Positions 6,761 to 15,666 of a stretch of 64,000 bases of DNA are shown here, in pieces. Position 1 is the first letter of the stretch; each line of letters begins with the position of its first letter. The DNA comes from Acidiphilium multivorum AIU301 (GTDB lineage: Bacteria > Pseudomonadota > Alphaproteobacteria > Acetobacterales > Acetobacteraceae). The stretch covers positions 186,001-250,000 of the forward strand of contig NC_015178.1 of NCBI RefSeq assembly GCF_000202835.1. The letters are read 5' to 3'. The translations under genes were made by a program, and so were the position numbers. Below the pieces are notes generated by a model. That model made no database searches. It was not told where the DNA came from and was given only the letters and a program-made list of their open reading frames with translations.

Positions 6761-9517
6761 ATGATCCCGACGACATCACGAAAGGAAGGTCTACACCGTG
6801 GCGCCTTACCGGGATCTCCGGCTATCAAGCAGGCTGGCCTGCGGCTGACACCATCTGGCCATCTCGTATTCGAGCCCGAGAACCCGGCGATTGAACCCGC
6901 TGTAGCTGCGAGGCTTGCGCAGGCTTTTGCTCATGGCTCAGGGCCAGGACTGCTGCAACTGAGCGCCGCCGAAGTCGTACCTGATTTGCCGCTGGCCCTG
7001 GGCTGGTGGCGGAGCTTCGGCCAACGTTACATTACCGTCCTCCGCCTGCAAACGACCGAGCAGGCCTACATAGTGAAATCAAACTCTCAGCCTTCAGTTC
7101 CTTCCCCCGATGAAGCTGAGCTGACGACCCTGGTGCTCACCGCGCCGATAATGCCGGGTGCTGAGTTTCTGACCCAGGACATTTTGCGCACGCTCTGGTC
7201 CGAGATCGATCGAGCACTGATCGAGGAGCTTGAAACCAGACAGATCGATCTGCAATCGTACCTGCATGCGCTCAACCCGACCTGGAACCTGCTAGGGCGG
7301 GTGCATTTCAATCTAGCGGAGAACAAGGGCGATCCCGAGGCGCCATTCGCGTTCATGGCAACCTACACCACGCGGCTGTCGGCCCAGGCGAAGGTGCAGC
7401 ATCTACCGCTGGGGCAAGCCTTGCGCGAATATGCCGGCGCGGCAAATCGCCGGCAGTTGCTGTCTTTGCTGATGCCGGTCCAGAGAGCGGCGGAAAGCTG
7501 TGCGTGGCTGAAGCCGATGATTGAGGGCGGCGAAATCTATCACCCGCTGCGCTGGACGCCGGGCGAGGCGGCGCGGTTTCTCGCCAGCGCCGCCGAGCTT
7601 GAAGCGGCCGGGATCGTGCTCCGCATGCCGGCGAATTGGCAGACGAACCGGCCTACGCGTCCGCGCGTCTCGGCCGTGATCGGCAGCGTTGCGCCGTCGA
7701 AGCTGGGCCTTGACGGGCTGATGGATTTCCAGATGGAGGTCAGCCTCGATGGCGAGGCTTTGAGTCCGGGCGAGATTGAACGCCTGCTGGCCGGCACCGA
7801 GCAGTTGGTGCTGCTCCGGGGCAAATGGGTTGAGGTAGACCGGGCGCGGCTTGAACGGGTCATGGCGAGGTTTCGTGAAGCCGAAACCCTGGCGGCCAAA
7901 GGCAGTCTCGACTTTGCCGAAGCGATGAGGTTGCTCGCTGGCGTCGATGAAAGCGAGGCGGCGGAAGTCGCCGACCAGGAGTGGAGTCAGGTGAGGGCGG
8001 GGCTGTGGCTTGAGGAGACTTTGCAGACGCTACGCTCACCCGGCTCCCTTACCGAGGATACGCCGCCCGGACTGCGCGGGACGCTGCGACCTTATCAGAA
8101 GGCCGGCGTGCAGTGGCTGCGCCTGCTTTCTGCTCTGCGGCTTGGTGCCTGCCTTGCCGATGACATGGGCCTTGGCAAAACCATTCAGGTTCTGGCGCTG
8201 CTCCTGGCGGAAAAATCCCGGAGGGCCGTCCGGCAGCCCAGCATTCTGGTGGCGCCTGCCTCGCTGCTGGCCAACTGGTCAGGAGAGATCGATCGCTTCG
8301 CGCCTGATCTTCGCGCTCGTATCGTCCACTCCTCAACAAGCAGTGCCACCGAGATCAAGACCTTTACTGCGGAGGATGCCGCGGCCTTCGATTTGGTGAT
8401 CACCAGCTATGGAACACTGCTGCGTCTGCCGGCTCTCACCGAAATCCTCTGGCGCTTCGCCATTCTCGACGAAGCACAGGCGATCAAGAACCCGGCGGCG
8501 AAGCAGACCCGTGCCGCCAAGGCCTTGCGCGCCGAGGCCCGGATCGCGCTCACCGGCACGCCCGTCGAGAATGCGCTCGGCGATCTATGGTCGATCTTCG
8601 ATTTCATCAACCCGGGGCTCCTCGGCAATGCCAGGAAATTCGCCCGGTACACCAAGAGTCTCGCCAACCAGAGGCAGAATCCCTACGGACCGCTGCGCGA
8701 TCTGGTGCGGCCTTATATCCTGCGACGGATGAAGACCGACAAGGCGATCATTGCCGATCTGCCCGACAAGATCGAGATGAATGCGCACTGCCTGCTGAGC
8801 CGCAAGCAGGCGGCCCTTTACAGCGAAGCCGTCGGCGATCTCGCTCGCAGCCTGGAGGAGGCGGAGGGAATGGCGCGCCGGGGGCTGGTACTGGCTTCGC
8901 TGGTCCGGCTCAAGCAGATATGCAACCATCCAGCCCACTGGCTGAACGATGGAAATTGGGATGAGGCCGGAAGTGGCAAATTCAGGCGGCTGCGTGAGAT
9001 CGCCGAGGCTGTTGCGGCGCGGCAGGACAAGATGCTGGTTTTCACCCAGTTCCGCGAGATGGTAGCGCCGCTGGCCGCCCTTCTGGCTTCGGTCTTTGGC
9101 CGCGACGGTCTGGAGTTGCATGGCGGGACGCCAGTACGACAGCGCCGTACGCTGGTGCAGCGATTTCAGGAAGACGAGGAGGTGCCGTTCTTTGTCCTGT
9201 CGCTGAAGGCGGGCGGTACTGGTCTGACATTGACTGCCGCCTCGCATGTCGTGCATTTCGATCGCTGGTGGAACCCGGCGGTTGAGGCCCAGGCGACGGA
9301 TCGTGCCTTCCGGATCGGCCAGAAATCGAATGTGCTGGTCCACAAATTTATCTGCCGCGGCACGGTGGAGGAGAGGATCGACGCGATGATCGAGGCGAAA
9401 CAGTCTCTCTCGACCGAGTTGCTCTCCGGAGAGAACGAGCTTGACCTGACCGAGATGGACGATTCGGCACTGATCGATCTGGTATCGCTCGATATCAATG
9501 CTGTAGTGGAAGACTGA
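6761..9517 (+). CDS. SNF2-family helicase-like ATPase
   Basis: The protein is 918 residues long. The N-terminal ~400 residues match the SNF2-associated region of bacterial SWI/SNF homologues. The ATPase core follows: Walker A in DDMGLGKTIQVLALLL (about residue 467), the DEAH-box variant ILDEAQAIKNP (about 568), a TGTPVENALGDLWSIFDF motif, and the helicase C lobe with LKAGGTGLTLTAASHV, WWNPAVEAQATDRAFRIGQ. Such enzymes translocate on double-stranded DNA and remodel bound proteins. The stop overlaps the next start (TGATG), so it is coupled to the SWIM protein. The two form a common bacterial pair of poorly known function, sometimes in defence regions. Confidence 0.93.
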   Translation: MIPTTSRKEGLHRGALPGSPAIKQAGLRLTPSGHLVFEPENPAIEPAVAARLAQAFAHGSGPGLLQLSAAEVVPDLPLALGWWRSFGQRYITVLRLQTTEQAYIVKSNSQPSVPSPDEAELTTLVLTAPIMPGAEFLTQDILRTLWSEIDRALIEELETRQIDLQSYLHALNPTWNLLGRVHFNLAENKGDPEAPFAFMATYTTRLSAQAKVQHLPLGQALREYAGAANRRQLLSLLMPVQRAAESCAWLKPMIEGGEIYHPLRWTPGEAARFLASAAELEAAGIVLRMPANWQTNRPTRPRVSAVIGSVAPSKLGLDGLMDFQMEVSLDGEALSPGEIERLLAGTEQLVLLRGKWVEVDRARLERVMARFREAETLAAKGSLDFAEAMRLLAGVDESEAAEVADQEWSQVRAGLWLEETLQTLRSPGSLTEDTPPGLRGTLRPYQKAGVQWLRLLSALRLGACLADDMGLGKTIQVLALLLAEKSRRAVRQPSILVAPASLLANWSGEIDRFAPDLRARIVHSSTSSATEIKTFTAEDAAAFDLVITSYGTLLRLPALTEILWRFAILDEAQAIKNPAAKQTRAAKALRAEARIALTGTPVENALGDLWSIFDFINPGLLGNARKFARYTKSLANQRQNPYGPLRDLVRPYILRRMKTDKAIIADLPDKIEMNAHCLLSRKQAALYSEAVGDLARSLEEAEGMARRGLVLASLVRLKQICNHPAHWLNDGNWDEAGSGKFRRLREIAEAVAARQDKMLVFTQFREMVAPLAALLASVFGRDGLELHGGTPVRQRRTLVQRFQEDEEVPFFVLSLKAGGTGLTLTAASHVVHFDRWWNPAVEAQATDRAFRIGQKSNVLVHKFICRGTVEERIDAMIEAKQSLSTELLSGENELDLTEMDDSALIDLVSLDINAVVED

Positions 9518-10542
9518 TGTCCTGGCACTCTCGGAATTGGGCGCCTTATGTCCCGGTCGCGCAACGGCGACGCCAGGGTGCACGGGAAGTGGCAAGACTG
9601 CGCAAGGCCGGGCAGATGGTCAGCCCGGTGGAGGTCGCCGGCCGCGCCATAGCCACAACGCCCTGGGGCAAGGCGTGGTGCGATCACCTCGAATCCCTGC
9701 ACGACTATGAGAACCGGTTGCCGCGCGGGCGAACCTATGTCCGCAACGGCTCGGTGATCGATCTGCAGATCGCGCCGCGGGTGGTGACCGCGCTGGTCAG
9801 TGGCTCGGACATCTATCGGGTGACGGTGACGATTGGCCCGGTGCCGAAGATGGTATGGCAGACGATCTGCTCCGATTGTGCTGGTCAGATCGATTCGCTT
9901 GTCGAGTTGCTGCAGGGGCGGCTGTCAAAGGCGGTGATGGCCCGGCTGTGCCGGCGGGAGCAGGGATTATTCCCCAAGCGGTCGGAAATCCGCTTCTCCT
10001 GCTCCTGCCCTGATTATGCCGCTCTGTGCAAGCACGCAGCAGCAGTACTCTATGGCGTCGGGGCGCGGCTGGATACAAGACCCGAGTTGCTATTCAGGCT
10101 GCGCGACGTTGATGAGGCGGCCCTGATTACCAATGCCGGTACGACGCTGCCGGAATCGGCGGCAACGATCCCTGGCCGAATCCTGGAAGATGGCGACGTC
10201 GCCGCCTTGTTCGGGATCGATATTGCAGCATCGGCGGTCGAAAATGCGAAACCGCCGACGTCGCAGGTGCCTGTGAGCGGCAAGAGGAAAGCGTCGAGAC
10301 CAACATGCCGAACCACCGGAGACAAGGTTGCCTCCACTCAGGAGTCGGCTGCAAAACCTGTTGGCCGGGCGGCCAAGGCACCGAAAGAGGCCAAAGCCAA
10401 ACGTCCGGCAGCTCCGGCCAGTCAGACCGCGCCTGCAAAACCCAAGCTGCAAGCCGCCGACAAGCCGGTAAAATGGTGGCTGAAACCAAAGGTCGCCAAC
10501 CCGCCGAAGCGAGGCATCCGGAGCAAACCAAAAATTGGCTGA
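9517..10542 (+). CDS. SWIM zinc-finger protein
   Basis: This 341-residue protein has a SWIM zinc motif, CSCPDYAALCKH (about residues 162-173, C-x-C-x6-C-x-H), preceded by FPKRSEIRF. The N-terminal block (WGKAWCDHLESLHDYENRLPRGRTYVRNG) is typical of SWIM proteins encoded beside SNF2 ATPases. The last ~110 residues are rich in Lys, Ala and Pro, a probable disordered nucleic-acid-binding tail. It is translationally coupled to the SNF2 gene by a one-base overlap and likely works as its DNA-binding partner; that is inference from conserved pairing. Confidence 0.9.
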   Translation: MSWHSRNWAPYVPVAQRRRQGAREVARLRKAGQMVSPVEVAGRAIATTPWGKAWCDHLESLHDYENRLPRGRTYVRNGSVIDLQIAPRVVTALVSGSDIYRVTVTIGPVPKMVWQTICSDCAGQIDSLVELLQGRLSKAVMARLCRREQGLFPKRSEIRFSCSCPDYAALCKHAAAVLYGVGARLDTRPELLFRLRDVDEAALITNAGTTLPESAATIPGRILEDGDVAALFGIDIAASAVENAKPPTSQVPVSGKRKASRPTCRTTGDKVASTQESAAKPVGRAAKAPKEAKAKRPAAPASQTAPAKPKLQAADKPVKWWLKPKVANPPKRGIRSKPKIG

Positions 10543-10587
10543 TCCAGCCGTACTGAAGCCTCTTCCGCAGATCGCCCCGCCCCCTGC

Positions 10588-10872
10588 TCAGACCAACTCC
10601 AACCGCAGCTCACGGCCGACGAGCGCGGCGGCACGCTGGAGGGTCTCGATCGTGATGTTGCCCTTGGCCTTGAGGATACGATCGACCTGAGCACGGCTGG
10701 TGTGCATGCGCTCAGCGAGCGCAGCTTTCGTTATACCCTGGCGCTCCATTTCCTGCGAGAGCTGCCAGGCGACCACGCGCGTCAGAGCCTCGGCCTTCGC
10801 GGCTTCGCGGATACCTTCTTCGCCGAGGAATTCATCGAGCGTCGTGCCCCAATGAGGATTCTTCTTGATCAC
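10588..10872 (-). CDS. XRE-family antitoxin of a RelE-type module
   Basis: The 94-residue protein carries a helix-turn-helix (ITKAALAERMHTSRAQVDRI) and a C-terminal region (ETLQRAAALVGRELRLEL) seen in Xre antitoxins encoded downstream of phage-type RelE/Gp49 toxins. It overlaps the toxin gene by four bases. It should bind and inhibit the toxin and repress the pair. Confidence 0.85.
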   Translation of the reverse strand: MIKKNPHWGTTLDEFLGEEGIREAAKAEALTRVVAWQLSQEMERQGITKAALAERMHTSRAQVDRILKAKGNITIETLQRAAALVGRELRLELV

Positions 10873-11222
10873 ACCTGCATCTCCTTCATGCGCCGGCGGG
10901 CGAGGTCCAAATCGTCCGCCGGTGTCTTCTGCGTCTTTTTGATCAACCCATGCACCACGCCGATCCGGTCATCTTCGATAAAGAACAGCACGCGGGCGAT
11001 GCGCCGGCTCGGCAAGCTGCTGCGGACCTCCCACAGGCCCCTACCAAGCGACCGACATAGCGGCATGCCGATCGGCCAGCCAAACTGCACCGTCGCCAGG
11101 TCGGTGCCGATGATGCGGCGATCCTCCGCCGGCAGGCGTCGCAGCCAGTCGAGAACCGGCTCCGCGCCACCGGCCGTGCGATAGAAAACAACGGGTATCT
11201 CGGTCAGGCGCGCGGGGTTCAT
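10869..11222 (-). CDS. RelE/HigB-like toxin (phage Gp49-like family)
   Basis: The 117-residue protein shows the family pattern: EIPVVFYRTAGGAEPVLDWL, then LCRSLGRGLWEVRSSL, RIARVLFFIEDDRIGVVHG and the basic LIKKTQKTPADDLDLARRR. These toxins are ribosome-dependent endoribonucleases. It is first in a two-gene operon with the XRE antitoxin. Basic and aromatic positions of the active face look intact. Confidence 0.87.
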   Translation of the reverse strand: MNPARLTEIPVVFYRTAGGAEPVLDWLRRLPAEDRRIIGTDLATVQFGWPIGMPLCRSLGRGLWEVRSSLPSRRIARVLFFIEDDRIGVVHGLIKKTQKTPADDLDLARRRMKEMQV

Positions 11223-11242
11223 ACATCCTCCTAGCTTGCCTT

Positions 11243-11260
11243 TGTATCACAAAAGATACA
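11243..11260. promoter_or_regulatory. Inverted repeat upstream of the RelE/XRE operon
   Basis: The dyad TGTATC-N6-GATACA lies about 20-40 bp upstream of the toxin start and is placed to act as the operator bound by the XRE antitoxin. The assignment rests on symmetry and position only. Confidence 0.5.
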
Positions 11261-11289
11261 TTACTGCAAGGCCGAATATTGCCCCGTCA

Positions 11290-11475
11290 TGTCGGCCCGG
11301 AGCGCGTTTCCGATCTGCGTGCGCTGACGAACCAGAAAGTCCCGCGTGCGGTGAACCACCAGAATCGATGAACAGGCTTCGCTCTTGATGGCGATATTAA
11401 CCGCATGGAGGGACGTATCACGGCCTCGCGGATCGCGGCTGCAGCCGCGGCATTCGTCTTGCCGCACTCCACGTA
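11290..11475 (-). pseudogene. IS110-family transposase fragment, frameshifted
   Basis: One frame reads CGKTNAAAAAAIREAVIRPS and the next VVHRTRDFLVRQRTQIGNAL, which together match the central IS110 segment (KTDAADAEAI...LHRARDLLVRQRT). The frame changes between them and both ends are missing. The upstream edge abuts IS256 sequence at about 11480. Confidence 0.65.
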
Positions 11476-11534
11476 AGGGGCAGTGTCCTGAATTTCGTGT
11501 GTGAGTGGCATAGCGGGTAGAAAGGAAGACCCAT

Positions 11535-11843
11535 ATGGCACGACGGAGAGCGCCGGCGATCCCGGACGAATTGCTGGACCAGCTTCTGGCTGGGGGAGAC
11601 GCGGCGGCAGCGCTGAATTCCGGGGATCTGGTGAACGCGCTGAAGAAGGCTCTGGCGGAGCGGGCCCTGAGCGCGGAGATGGATTACCATCTGAGTGACG
11701 AAGCGGAGGCGGAGAACAGCCGCAACGGCTATGGCCGCAAGTCGGTGTCGACCGGCACGGGGAAGATCGAGATTGCGATCCCGCGAGACCGTGCGGGTAG
11801 CTTTGATCCGCAGTTGATCGCCAAATACCAGCGCCGGTTTCCA
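11535..11843 (+). pseudogene. IS256-family transposase, N-terminal fragment
   Basis: The start has a good ribosome site (GAAAGGAAG) and reads MARRRAPAIPDELLDQLLAG, then SRNGYGRKSVSTGTGKIEIA and FDPQLIAKYQRRFP, the N-terminal part of mutator-type transposases. Homology stops near 11843, where the sequence switches into the inverted tyrosine recombinase fragment. The catalytic domain is lost. Confidence 0.8.
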
Positions 11844-12065
11844 GCGCGCAGACCGTCTGGTTCAGCGCCGGCCACGACATGCCGCCGGCAACAAGGTGGA
11901 CCTGAAAAGCACGGACCTCCCAAGGCCGAGCTTCTCCGGCGAGCGGCTGAAAAAGCGGCCAAACTTGGCGACCGCATGCACGTATGATCGTTGGGTCGCA
12001 GGCGATAGATTGCGGACCGTCGTATCCTCAATCATGCGGCGGCGCAGAGGGCTCATCTCGGTCAT
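11843..12065 (-). pseudogene. Tyrosine recombinase N-terminal fragment (IS91-associated type)
   Basis: From ATG 12065 the frame reads MTEMSPLRRRMIEDTTVRNL and TQRSYVHAVAKFGRFF, the SAM-like core-binding domain of integrases that accompany IS91 elements. A one-base shift is needed to continue as VRAFQVHLVAGGMSWPALNQ. The gene is cut at the junction with the IS256 fragment and lacks the catalytic domain. Confidence 0.7.
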
Positions 12066-12609
12066 CGGGGCGGTCCCGTCCAGGGTTGGGGTGAAAGCAC
12101 CCAAATCCTGGCAGACTACCGCCAGACCATGTAGGAAAACCGCCGTCTCAGACGCAACTACCGCGCCAGCGGTTTAGTTCAATCCGCACCCCGTCGCCAT
12201 GCAGGCGCAGCATGTGTCGCAATTGTCTCATGGTCTGCTTCCTCTTCGCCGGCATCCCAGTCCCCCGCTGATGAAAGCGGTAACCGTGATGCCTCCGTTG
12301 CTGACCCAGAAGCCCCCGCCGGCGGCCGGATATTGATCGGAATGCCGGCCGGCTTCACGTCGGAATCCGCAGTCAGGACGGACGGTCGGAGGCCGGAGGC
12401 CGGAGAAACTTGATGACGGCCACCGCCGCGACATCCGCGAGAGCGGAGGCGAGCGCGCGATCAAGGCCGATCCAGCACGAACGCTAGCTGCCAGCGGTCT
12501 GGCGACCGCTGGTACGACATCATCGGCACGCCGTGCTTGAGGGTTCCGCGATCTGGTCCGCCGTCGCGTCAGACGAATTTGGGGCGCCGAAATCGCAGAA
12601 CGCTACGGC
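12066..12609. other. Scrambled region without an identifiable gene
   Basis: About 540 bp between transposon scraps and the peptidase gene. Short stretches hint at IS21-like sequence (for example RSGDRWYDIIG near 12495), but these are too short to assign. No RNA gene or intact reading frame was found. Confidence 0.4.
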
Positions 12610-13314
12610 CTAATCGAGCACAACCGCCACACGCGCTACGTCGTCGCCTTGGAGGAGCAATTGCTGCCTAGACAGCTCCTCGATGAAATTGGCGTAGAAG
12701 CTCTTGCTGCTGACGGCTGCCTTCTTCCCCAAGTTTCCAATGTTGGTGGTCTGATTGACCTTTAGGAGACTCAGATCGCCGGTGTCTTTCTTTGTGTTCA
12801 TTATAGAAGTGTTGGATTGCGCGAAGGCCTTATCCAGCTGTGGAGAATCGACCGCGGCTCCGGGGGTGGGGTCGTTTACCACCGAAGCAAAGAATCCCAG
12901 TTCGGCATTTTTGATACTTGGGCCGTTGTAGCCCACGATCTCCAGGCCACCCAGGCCCCGTCCCCGCAGCTTGCTGGCCAGGACTTCAACGGTCGAAGTT
13001 GGACGAGACGGGTCCGGGCGCACCCCGGCGTAACACGAGGTCACGATTAGTCTTCGCAAGTTGCGGCCCACACCTCTGACCGGGTCGGCCATGGCGTTGC
13101 CGATGCTTTCAGCCGACACGCCTTCAATACTCCCGGGGCTGCCGTGGCCGACGAGCGCAATTTTTTCTGCATCGTGCATGTTTAACCCAGGCGAAAATGC
13201 GACCACACTCTCGTCTAGAGGTTCGCTGAAGTTCAGCTTTGCCAGCGCAAAGGCAATGCTGGTCTGGACGATAAAGTCATAATTACCGTGCTTGTTCGCA
13301 AAGATGATGACCAT
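12610..13314 (-). CDS. Putative caspase-like (C80/CPD-type) cysteine peptidase
   Basis: The 234-residue protein has the layout of clan CD peptidases: strand IALVGHG with His57 followed by Gly, and strand LIVTSCYAG with Cys94 after a hydrophobic run. The pattern resembles the autoprocessing cysteine protease domain of RTX toxins, here as a stand-alone protein. The remainder (EVLASKLRGRGLGGLEIVGYNG) would complete the alpha/beta core. There is no signal peptide or membrane segment. It sits between transposon remnants, with an IS66 fragment just upstream, so its promoter may be lost. Family placement is by motif reasoning; an alternative is an uncharacterised hydrolase fold. Confidence 0.55.
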   Translation of the reverse strand: MVIIFANKHGNYDFIVQTSIAFALAKLNFSEPLDESVVAFSPGLNMHDAEKIALVGHGSPGSIEGVSAESIGNAMADPVRGVGRNLRRLIVTSCYAGVRPDPSRPTSTVEVLASKLRGRGLGGLEIVGYNGPSIKNAELGFFASVVNDPTPGAAVDSPQLDKAFAQSNTSIMNTKKDTGDLSLLKVNQTTNIGNLGKKAAVSSKSFYANFIEELSRQQLLLQGDDVARVAVVLD

Positions 13315-13407
13315 TTGGATGCCCCTCGTTCACGGCTTCAGCTCGCCGAGCGGCAACGTTGCCGTGTGTCAAGGGGAGAGTCCAGCCTATTTGCCGCGGT
13401 TGATCAC

Positions 13408-13572
13408 AATCACAGCGTCTCGACCCTGGCCGATCAGGTCGGGGCGGCATGTCATGCGCTGGTACCGCTCTACCGGCTGATCGAAACCGATGTTCATGCT
13501 GCCGCGCGCCTGCATAGCGGCGACACCACGGTGCCGGTCATGGCGCGCGACAAGACCGATACGGCGCGGTTC
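13408..13572 (+). pseudogene. IS66-family transposase fragment
   Basis: The translated segment has VSTLADQVGAACHALVPLYR and HSGDTTVPVMARDKTDTARF, a well conserved part of IS66 TnpC around its first catalytic Asp. Neither end of the gene is present. Confidence 0.75.
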
Positions 13573-13631
13573 ACCCTCGGAAACCTGCATACCGCGAGAC
13601 GGGTCACCCCAATCTCGGGCAAACATCTGGT

Positions 13632-14330
13632 CTAGCGGGCTCGACCGAGCGCGGCGGAGAGGAGCGCAGCTAAGCCCCGGGCGGCTCTAGCGTTGGTGGC
13701 GCCCAATACGACGTGTGAACCTCCGTTGCGCAGGTCGACCGCCACACGATAGCCCCGGTTGCGGGTATCCCAGCGTGGGATTTCAATGACAACGCCGGCA
13801 ATATTTCGGATCGGAATAGTCTTTCCGGGGGTGCGGGACGAACGGATTGTGCCTGCTTGTGGCGACAGCACGAGCGTTTCTGAGCACGGTCGGAACATTG
13901 AGCCGCCACCAGCCAGCAGTCCAACGAGACTAAGGGCGCCAAGAAACCTGCGGATTTGGGGCGAGTGACGGGCCCAGTCCATTGTCATGGCGAGTGCTAT
14001 CAGACCAACGGCGACGAACCCAAGAGCGGCCATTTGAGGGCGAAGAGCGTAGGGCTCCGGTTGGATTACCGTGAGCCCCCCGCCGGCTAGGCTATGGACC
14101 CACGCGACTCCGCCAAGGAGCGGAGTGAAGCCGGCATGAGCGAGGCGCAGTGATTCAGTGGCGATCTGGCTTCGTACTGTGAGGAAAGCAAGAGTCGCGA
14201 CCACCATCGCAGTACCGGCAATCATAAGCCGCCGGTCAAGGGTTGATGTGGAGAACCACCCAAGGGCAACCGGCCCGCGTGCCTTCGAAGCACCAAGGCG
14301 CGACGAAGGTCGGTTGCGGAACGGTCGCAT
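13632..14330 (-). CDS. Membrane protein of unknown function downstream of amt
   Basis: From the ATG at 14330, 14 bp after the amt stop, the protein has about 232 residues. Three hydrophobic helices are visible (LMIAGTAMVVATLAFLTV, ALGFVAVGLIALAMTM, FLGALSLVGLLAGG). The C-terminal ~80 residues (RTPGKTIPIRNIAGVVIEIP, YRVAVDLRNGG) look like a cytoplasmic beta-rich, PH-like domain. Tight spacing suggests cotranscription with amt. A longer frame reaching 14459 overlaps amt and is less likely to be the start. The family was not recognised. Confidence 0.6.
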   Translation of the reverse strand: MRPFRNRPSSRLGASKARGPVALGWFSTSTLDRRLMIAGTAMVVATLAFLTVRSQIATESLRLAHAGFTPLLGGVAWVHSLAGGGLTVIQPEPYALRPQMAALGFVAVGLIALAMTMDWARHSPQIRRFLGALSLVGLLAGGGSMFRPCSETLVLSPQAGTIRSSRTPGKTIPIRNIAGVVIEIPRWDTRNRGYRVAVDLRNGGSHVVLGATNARAARGLAALLSAALGRAR

Positions 14331-14343
14331 TCTCGAGGTTCGT

Positions 14344-15651
14344 CTAGTCGCCGAGGATCGGTCGGCGCTGTCCGTCGCCGTAGAAGGCATAAGCCTCTTC
14401 ACCGTGAACGGCATCGTCGCCGATCTCAAGCATTGTCTCAGGCATCCGGAGCGGCACAAACACGCCGATAACCTTCAACAATAGGTAAGTCATCACGACG
14501 TTCAACACGATGATGAATGCGGCGCCGTAGATCTGGAGCAAAACTTGGTGCCAGTTGCCGTCGATCGCGCCGCCCGGGGTGCTGAGACCGAAGGCTGCGC
14601 AGCCGGCTTTGGTCGCGAGCAGGCCGACCATGATGCCGCCAAGCAGCCCTGCGATGGCATGGGTGTGTACCACGCCCAGTGTATCATCAACCTTGCGGAA
14701 GATCGCGAGACGCTTACCGAGCACGTTCATCGTATACCAGGGCACAACACCAGAGACGATGCCGATGATCAGTGCGCCGTAGCCGTTCACCACGCCTGCG
14801 GCGGGGGTGATCGCGACGAGGCCGGTGATCATGCCCTGCACTGCGCCGATGACAGCGGGCTTACCAAAATACTTAATGTCGAGTGCGGTCCAGACCAGCA
14901 GGCTCATTGCGGTTGCGACGTTGGTATTCAGCACTGCCGCACCTGCGTCGCGACTTGCAGCATAGGGATCGCCGCCATTGAACCCGTTCCAGCCGAGCCA
15001 GAGAATGCCGGCGCCGACCAGCATGAGCAGGACGTTGTTCGGCTGGAAATTCTCTCGATCGCGCGGGCTGCGCTCGCCGATGACCGCCGCACCAACGAAA
15101 CCGGCTACACCGGCCGCAAGATGGATGACGTAGCCTCCCGAATAGTCGATCACGCCCATCTGCGCGAGGAATCCGCCACCCCACAGGCTAAACGCACCGA
15201 TCGTGTAGGAGAAAGTGAGCCAGAGCGGTACGAAGATCATCCAGGCAGTGAAATTCATACGGCCAATGAACGCGCCAGCCATAATGATTAGGGTGATCGC
15301 GGCAAAGACGAACTGGAAGTAGACCATGGTGGACATCGGAAAATTCGCCGAAGCCTTGGCTGCAGGGATGACCGCTTGATTCAACTCGTCGGCCATGCTG
15401 GCGATCGGGTGTGGAATGCCGACAAATGGAAACAACTGGGCGCCAAAACCCATGTTGTAGGCCCAAAGCAACCAAGCTATCAGGACGGCGGCGAAGGCGT
15501 AGAATGCCATAAAGGCGGAGTTGATCGCCCATTTCTTCTTGACGATGCCTGCATACATCACGACAAGGCCGGGCACACTCTGAAGGCCGACGACCGTTGC
15601 GGCGGTAAGCTGCCATGCATTGTCACCGGTGTTGAGCCAGGAGACGGACAT
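14344..15651 (-). CDS. amt: Ammonium transporter, Amt/MEP family
   Basis: The ~435-residue, 11-helix protein conducts ammonium across the inner membrane. Family segments are clear: [37 protein letters not shown], the signature [28 protein letters not shown], and the pore histidine region [18 protein letters not shown]. The start at MSVSW is preferred because GGAAGGG lies a few bases upstream. No glnK (PII) gene is adjacent, unlike the usual glnK-amt operon. A sigma-54-type promoter lies about 245 bp upstream, fitting nitrogen control. Confidence 0.94.
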   Translation of the reverse strand: MSVSWLNTGDNAWQLTAATVVGLQSVPGLVVMYAGIVKKKWAINSAFMAFYAFAAVLIAWLLWAYNMGFGAQLFPFVGIPHPIASMADELNQAVIPAAKASANFPMSTMVYFQFVFAAITLIIMAGAFIGRMNFTAWMIFVPLWLTFSYTIGAFSLWGGGFLAQMGVIDYSGGYVIHLAAGVAGFVGAAVIGERSPRDRENFQPNNVLLMLVGAGILWLGWNGFNGGDPYAASRDAGAAVLNTNVATAMSLLVWTALDIKYFGKPAVIGAVQGMITGLVAITPAAGVVNGYGALIIGIVSGVVPWYTMNVLGKRLAIFRKVDDTLGVVHTHAIAGLLGGIMVGLLATKAGCAAFGLSTPGGAIDGNWHQVLLQIYGAAFIIVLNVVMTYLLLKVIGVFVPLRMPETMLEIGDDAVHGEEAYAFYGDGQRRPILGD

Positions 15652-15666
15652 GCAAAACCCTTCCAT

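Noticed and set aside
12228-12600. Possible IS21 istA/istB remnants
   Set aside because: Only stretches of about ten residues look similar, in changing frames; too weak to annotate as a gene.
14545-15291. A 248-codon plus-strand frame opposite amt
   Set aside because: Amt motifs on the other strand are unmistakable; this frame is compositionally a shadow.
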